This document shows, piece after piece, positions 61,023-64,000 of a DNA stretch of 64,000 nucleotides. Made by a program: the position numbers and the translations under genes. Below the pieces are notes generated by a model. That model saw only the letters and a program-made list of their open reading frames with translations. It did not search any database and was not told the origin of the DNA. The DNA is from Chloroflexi bacterium HGW-Chloroflexi-6 (lineage in GTDB: Bacteria; Chloroflexota; Anaerolineae; Anaerolineales; Villigracilaceae): assembly GCA_002840685.1 (NCBI GenBank), contig PHBU01000002.1, positions 124,001 to 188,000 on the forward strand, read 5' to 3'. The first letter of the stretch is position 1. The number at the start of each line of letters is the position of its first letter.

Positions 61023-61092
61023 AAATCTATCCTTTACTTCTAAAGATGAATATCCCGTTTGCTGTGGGATTTTGGTTTGCAGTTGCCTGATC

Positions 61093-62460
61093 TTACAGGT
61101 TGAAGAAAAAACGAATCAGGGTTTCGGTGCCTTTGCGCCAGGTGGGCATGTCCAGCTTTTCGTTGGGGGCATGCAGGTTGTCATCGGGAAGCCCGAAACC
61201 GGTCAGAACCGACTCCATGCCCAGGGCTGATTGCATCATCCCAACCACCGGCACGGAGCCGCCTTCGCGTTTGAAGAGCGGCGGCGTGCCCCAGACCGTT
61301 TCCATGGCGTTTGCCAGGGCTGTTACCCAGGGCTTGTTGATATCCGAGATCGAAGCCCGCCCGCCACCGTACATTTTCAGTTCCCAGCGGATTGTGTTGG
61401 GCGCTTTGGCTTCCAGATAGTGCTTTATGTTTTCGTAAATTGCTTCGGGCGCTTGGTCGGGGACCAGCCGGCAGGTGATCTTGGCCATGGCCCAGGCTGG
61501 GATGATGGTTTTTTGCCCGGTTCCTGTGAAGCCGGATGTCATGCCGTTGATTTCCAGCGTTGGGCGCCCGGTGGCGCGTTCGACTGAGGTGTAACCAGCC
61601 TCGCCCCAGACTTCCGGCACGCCGGTCTGCTGCTTGATGAAATCGTCGCCGACAGGTAATGCGGCCAGGTGGGTACGCTCTTCATCGCTGAGCGGGCGGA
61701 CACTGTCGTAAAAACCAGGCAGGGTAATGTGATTGTTCTCATCGTGCATGCCGGCCAGCAGTTCGGCCAGCGCTTTGGCGGGGTTGTGCACCGCTCCGCC
61801 GTAGATGCCAGAGTGCAGGTCGTGGTTCGGGCCAGAAACGGTCAACTCGAAAGAAGCCAGCCCGCGTAGCCCGTAGGTGATCGTCGGGTGATTTTTACCC
61901 AGCATGCCGGCATCCGGGTTCAGGCAAAAATCGGCTTTGAGTAAATCCTTGTTTGCGTCGATCCAGGCATCCAGCGAGGGCGACCCAATCTCCTCTTCAC
62001 CCTCGATCATGAACTTGACATTGACCGGCAATTGACCGGTGCGAACAATGGCCTCGACCGCGTTCAGACAGGCCATGACCTGGCCCTTCATGTCTGATGC
62101 GCCGCGCGCGTACAGGTTGTCGCCTTTGAGCGTGGCTGTGAAAGGCTCGGTGTGCCACAGATCGAGCGGGTCTACCGGCTGGACATCATAATGCCCGTAG
62201 ATCAAGACAGTCGGTTTGCCGGGCGCGCCCAGCCACTCTCCGTAAACCACGGGATACCCCGTAGTGGGCATTACCTCGGCGCGTTCCATGCCGAGGGCCT
62301 TGAGCCGCATTGCCACCCATTCGGCAGTTTTATAAATTTCGTTTTTGTGCTCGTCAGAAGTTGAAATCGAGCCAAATGAAAGCATCTCTTGCAGGCTGCC
62401 TAAAAACTCTGCATCATGCTGGTGCGCGTATTTCAGCGCTGCTTGTAAATGGTCACTCAT
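61093..62460 (-). CDS. M20-family dipeptidase
   Basis: 455 residues, di-zinc M20 peptidase: LIYGHYDVQP (His90, Asp92), ARGASDMKGQ (bridging Asp123), EGEEEIGS (catalytic Glu155, ligand Glu156), with an inserted lid/dimerisation domain (~200-360) and a late His in LHAPNEKL. Substrates are dipeptides or N-acyl amino acids. The size fits the PepV/CNDP-like dipeptidase branch rather than short ArgE types. It follows the 62475 gene by 14 bp. Confidence 0.93.
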   Translation of the reverse strand: MSDHLQAALKYAHQHDAEFLGSLQEMLSFGSISTSDEHKNEIYKTAEWVAMRLKALGMERAEVMPTTGYPVVYGEWLGAPGKPTVLIYGHYDVQPVDPLDLWHTEPFTATLKGDNLYARGASDMKGQVMACLNAVEAIVRTGQLPVNVKFMIEGEEEIGSPSLDAWIDANKDLLKADFCLNPDAGMLGKNHPTITYGLRGLASFELTVSGPNHDLHSGIYGGAVHNPAKALAELLAGMHDENNHITLPGFYDSVRPLSDEERTHLAALPVGDDFIKQQTGVPEVWGEAGYTSVERATGRPTLEINGMTSGFTGTGQKTIIPAWAMAKITCRLVPDQAPEAIYENIKHYLEAKAPNTIRWELKMYGGGRASISDINKPWVTALANAMETVWGTPPLFKREGGSVPVVGMMQSALGMESVLTGFGLPDDNLHAPNEKLDMPTWRKGTETLIRFFFNL

Positions 62461-62474
62461 TTATCTGCCTCTTG

Positions 62475-62999
62475 TCACTTCAGTTTGCCATACAAAAACC
62501 AGAAATTATCCGCTGGGAAAGCGGATTCGAGCCCCGCTTCCCACAAAAAGCCACTTTTTATTAAGTTTGCCCGCAAGAAAATATCCAGGTCGTTGAGCGC
62601 GGCCTGCTCTTGAGGCGAATTGATTTCGCTCAACAGAAGCTGCAGGATGACTCGTCCGCGGACTGCGCCGGTGTAATCGGCCGGGTTCTCGCCCGGGGCC
62701 GATCGCCATTCGCTGATGGATTCGCTCCATAGCCGCAGCCTGTTGTGTGTTTCTCTGAGGGCTTTCTTTTCCCAGGCTGTGCGCCATTTCGCGCGGACCA
62801 GGTCCAGCTCTCTCTGCCAGTTGTGCGCGGCGGATGGGTTGAGCGCTTCAGCGCGGCGCAGGGCCAGCAGCAGCGCGCCGGGAGTCAGGCGCGGCAGGGA
62901 GTTGCCCAGGGGCCAGTACAGCTCTTCCGAAAGCAGGTAATCCTGTAATTCGGTCAGGGCGGTTTCGATAAAACGGGAATCGCGCTCGAGACTGGTCAT
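62475..62999 (-). CDS. Hypothetical helical protein between solute-binding protein and dipeptidase genes
   Basis: 174 residues, mostly amphipathic helix with many Trp/Arg/Leu (LERDSRFIETALTELQDYLL; WQRELDLVRAKWRTAWEKKA). No membrane segment or known motif. I start at ATG 62999, because an upstream in-frame frame would translate the terminator of the preceding gene. No Shine-Dalgarno is visible. Function unknown; it may be read through from the transporter gene and is likely co-transcribed with the dipeptidase gene. Confidence 0.65.
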   Translation of the reverse strand: MTSLERDSRFIETALTELQDYLLSEELYWPLGNSLPRLTPGALLLALRRAEALNPSAAHNWQRELDLVRAKWRTAWEKKALRETHNRLRLWSESISEWRSAPGENPADYTGAVRGRVILQLLLSEINSPQEQAALNDLDIFLRANLIKSGFLWEAGLESAFPADNFWFLYGKLK

Positions 63000-63006
63000 C
63001 GGCTGA

Positions 63007-63037
63007 TAAAAATGGGCAACCTGAAAGGGCTGCCCAT
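63007..63037 (-). terminator. Terminator of the solute-binding protein gene
   Basis: ATGGGCAGCC (63028-63037) pairs with GGTTGCCCAT (63012-63021) in the minus-strand RNA, one G-U pair, then TTTTATC. Confidence 0.8.
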
Positions 63038-63042
63038 CCAAA

Positions 63043-64000
63043 TTACTCTTGTATTTCGACGGTGGGTTCGGGTGCGCGTCTTGTCACCAGGTACCAACTC
63101 GCGAAGGTTTGGAAGCGGTCGCTGGTGTCGAAGAGCGGCGGCACCTGGACCCCCAGAACCTGTTGATCGACCGCGTATGAATAGACGGGATAGAACAAGG
63201 GCAGGGCGGGCAATTCCTTGGCAAAAACCACCTGGAAGTTGCGATACAGGCGGGTACGCACTGCGTAATCGGTATTGGTGCGGGCCTGTTCGAGAAATTC
63301 GCTGGCCGTGCGGTTATCCCATTGCGAGTAGTTCTGCCCGCCAACCGCCTCTGACTGATGCCAGAAGGGGTAGGGATCGGGGTCGGGGGTGCGCGCCAGG
63401 TTCATATCGACCAACGCTGCATCGTAGTTGCGTGTATTCAGGCGGTCATTGACCAACTGTTCATAGGGCAGGGCTTCGAGGGTCACTTCAACGCCGAGAT
63501 CACGCCAGTTTTCGAAAATATACTGGGCAATTGCGCTGTGCAGCGCATCATCGGGGTGGATCAGGGTTATTTTTAGCGGGTTGCCGTCTTTATCCGCGCG
63601 AACGGTGCCGCCTTCTGCCGGGATGGTGTAGCCATTGGCCTTGAGCATGTTGATGGCCGCTTCGGGGTCGTAAACCACTCTCTCGATGCCATCGTAAAAT
63701 GCCCAGGTTCCGGGGAAGATCGGTCCGTCGGCGATAATGCCTTGCCCGAGCAGGAATCGGTCAATGATCCGCTGACGGTTGAGGCCGGTCAACAGCGCGC
63801 GACGCAGCTTTTCGTCTTGCAGAAATGTTTTTTCAGGGTTGTTCAAGTTGAGCAGGATCATGCTCATTTCTGGCAGTCGTCCCGAATAGCTTGAAAGGCC
63901 GGGGATGGCCAGGGCCTGGTTGAGCACATCCAGCGAAACTTCGCTGATCGCCAAAACTTCGCCTTCGCGATAGGCTTCCAGCGCGCTCTGGCTGTTGGGG
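63043..64000 (-). CDS. ABC transporter substrate-binding protein, family 5 (peptide/nickel type), 5' end outside window
   Basis: The frame is open to the right edge; ~318 C-terminal residues are visible. Family 5 landmarks: LRRALLTGLNRQRIID, ADGPIFPGTWAFYDG, YDPEAAINMLKANGY, YQ-type YEQLVNDRLNTRNYDAALVD and NYSQWDNRTASEFLEQAR. Such lipoproteins deliver peptides or related ligands to an ABC importer. Neither the signal peptide nor the permease genes are in view. A terminator follows. Confidence 0.92.
   Translation of the reverse strand, partial: PNSQSALEAYREGEVLAISEVSLDVLNQALAIPGLSSYSGRLPEMSMILLNLNNPEKTFLQDEKLRRALLTGLNRQRIIDRFLLGQGIIADGPIFPGTWAFYDGIERVVYDPEAAINMLKANGYTIPAEGGTVRADKDGNPLKITLIHPDDALHSAIAQYIFENWRDLGVEVTLEALPYEQLVNDRLNTRNYDAALVDMNLARTPDPDPYPFWHQSEAVGGQNYSQWDNRTASEFLEQARTNTDYAVRTRLYRNFQVVFAKELPALPLFYPVYSYAVDQQVLGVQVPPLFDTSDRFQTFASWYLVTRRAPEPTVEIQE

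Noticed and set aside
1..64000. tRNA or rRNA genes
   Set aside because: No tRNA-like cloverleaf core (GGTTCRANYCC) with paired arms or rRNA-like segment was noticed by eye; a dedicated search would be decisive.

Overview
The window looks like chromosomal DNA of a Chloroflexota bacterium, most likely class Anaerolineae. This is inferred from gene style: Thr/Pro-rich lipoproteins, Tat-anchored exported proteins, a full-length pyruvate:ferredoxin oxidoreductase paired with a dihydroorotate-dehydrogenase-like protein, an NBR1-type Ig lipoprotein and DUF1385. No rRNA or tRNA gene was recognised, so the placement is not proven. Both ends cut genes.

Layout. 1-8.1 kb: the 3' part of a giant surface protein (beta-helix, Ig-like and DUF11 repeats, three SLH domains) and a small Tat-exported partner. 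8.2-19.9 kb: housekeeping and envelope genes (VF530-type protein, L,D-transpeptidase, SulP transporter, malic enzyme, esterase, GDPD, HDAC-like deacetylase, S10 peptidase). 20.0-29.3 kb: an accessory region. Its first half is AT-rich, with orphan membrane proteins separated by two long copies (plus two degenerate ones) of an attC-like element, and a LuxR-HTH gene broken by a frameshift. Its second half has GC-richer genes (S51 peptidase, two DinB-like proteins, a glycosyltransferase, DUF1905) separated by a second repeat family that carries terminators and, in two copies, near-identical promoters.

29.3-33.8 kb: a GT39-like membrane protein, an ACT protein, an EF2563/YqeB-type protein and a rhodanese. 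33.9-46.6 kb: histidine biosynthesis on the minus strand. It begins with a well-resolved attenuator (leader peptide with four consecutive His codons, antiterminator, terminator), then hisG-hisD-hisC-hisB-dinB-hisA. A TetR / rifampicin-phosphotransferase-like / MFS module follows, and then hisH-hisF-phosphatase-hisI. hisH overlaps the MFS gene by 4 bp (ATGA), so the distal his genes appear wired to the drug-module promoter. hisE and a classical histidinol-phosphatase are not seen; the histidine-phosphatase-fold protein in the operon is a candidate for the latter.

46.6-64 kb: phoU with a previously easily missed 29-residue membrane sORF and a Pho-box-like repeat, nifJ with its partner, a Nudix hydrolase, a LysM lipoprotein, a STAS/SpoIIAA-like protein, bactofilin, fabI with aag and a phosphatase, an NBR1-Ig lipoprotein, a class I aminotransferase, a DnaQ-WYL fusion, DUF1385, an M20 peptidase and a truncated family 5 solute-binding protein.

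A recurring theme is short perfect inverted repeats, placed both at his-operon junctions and in frame inside several coding sequences.
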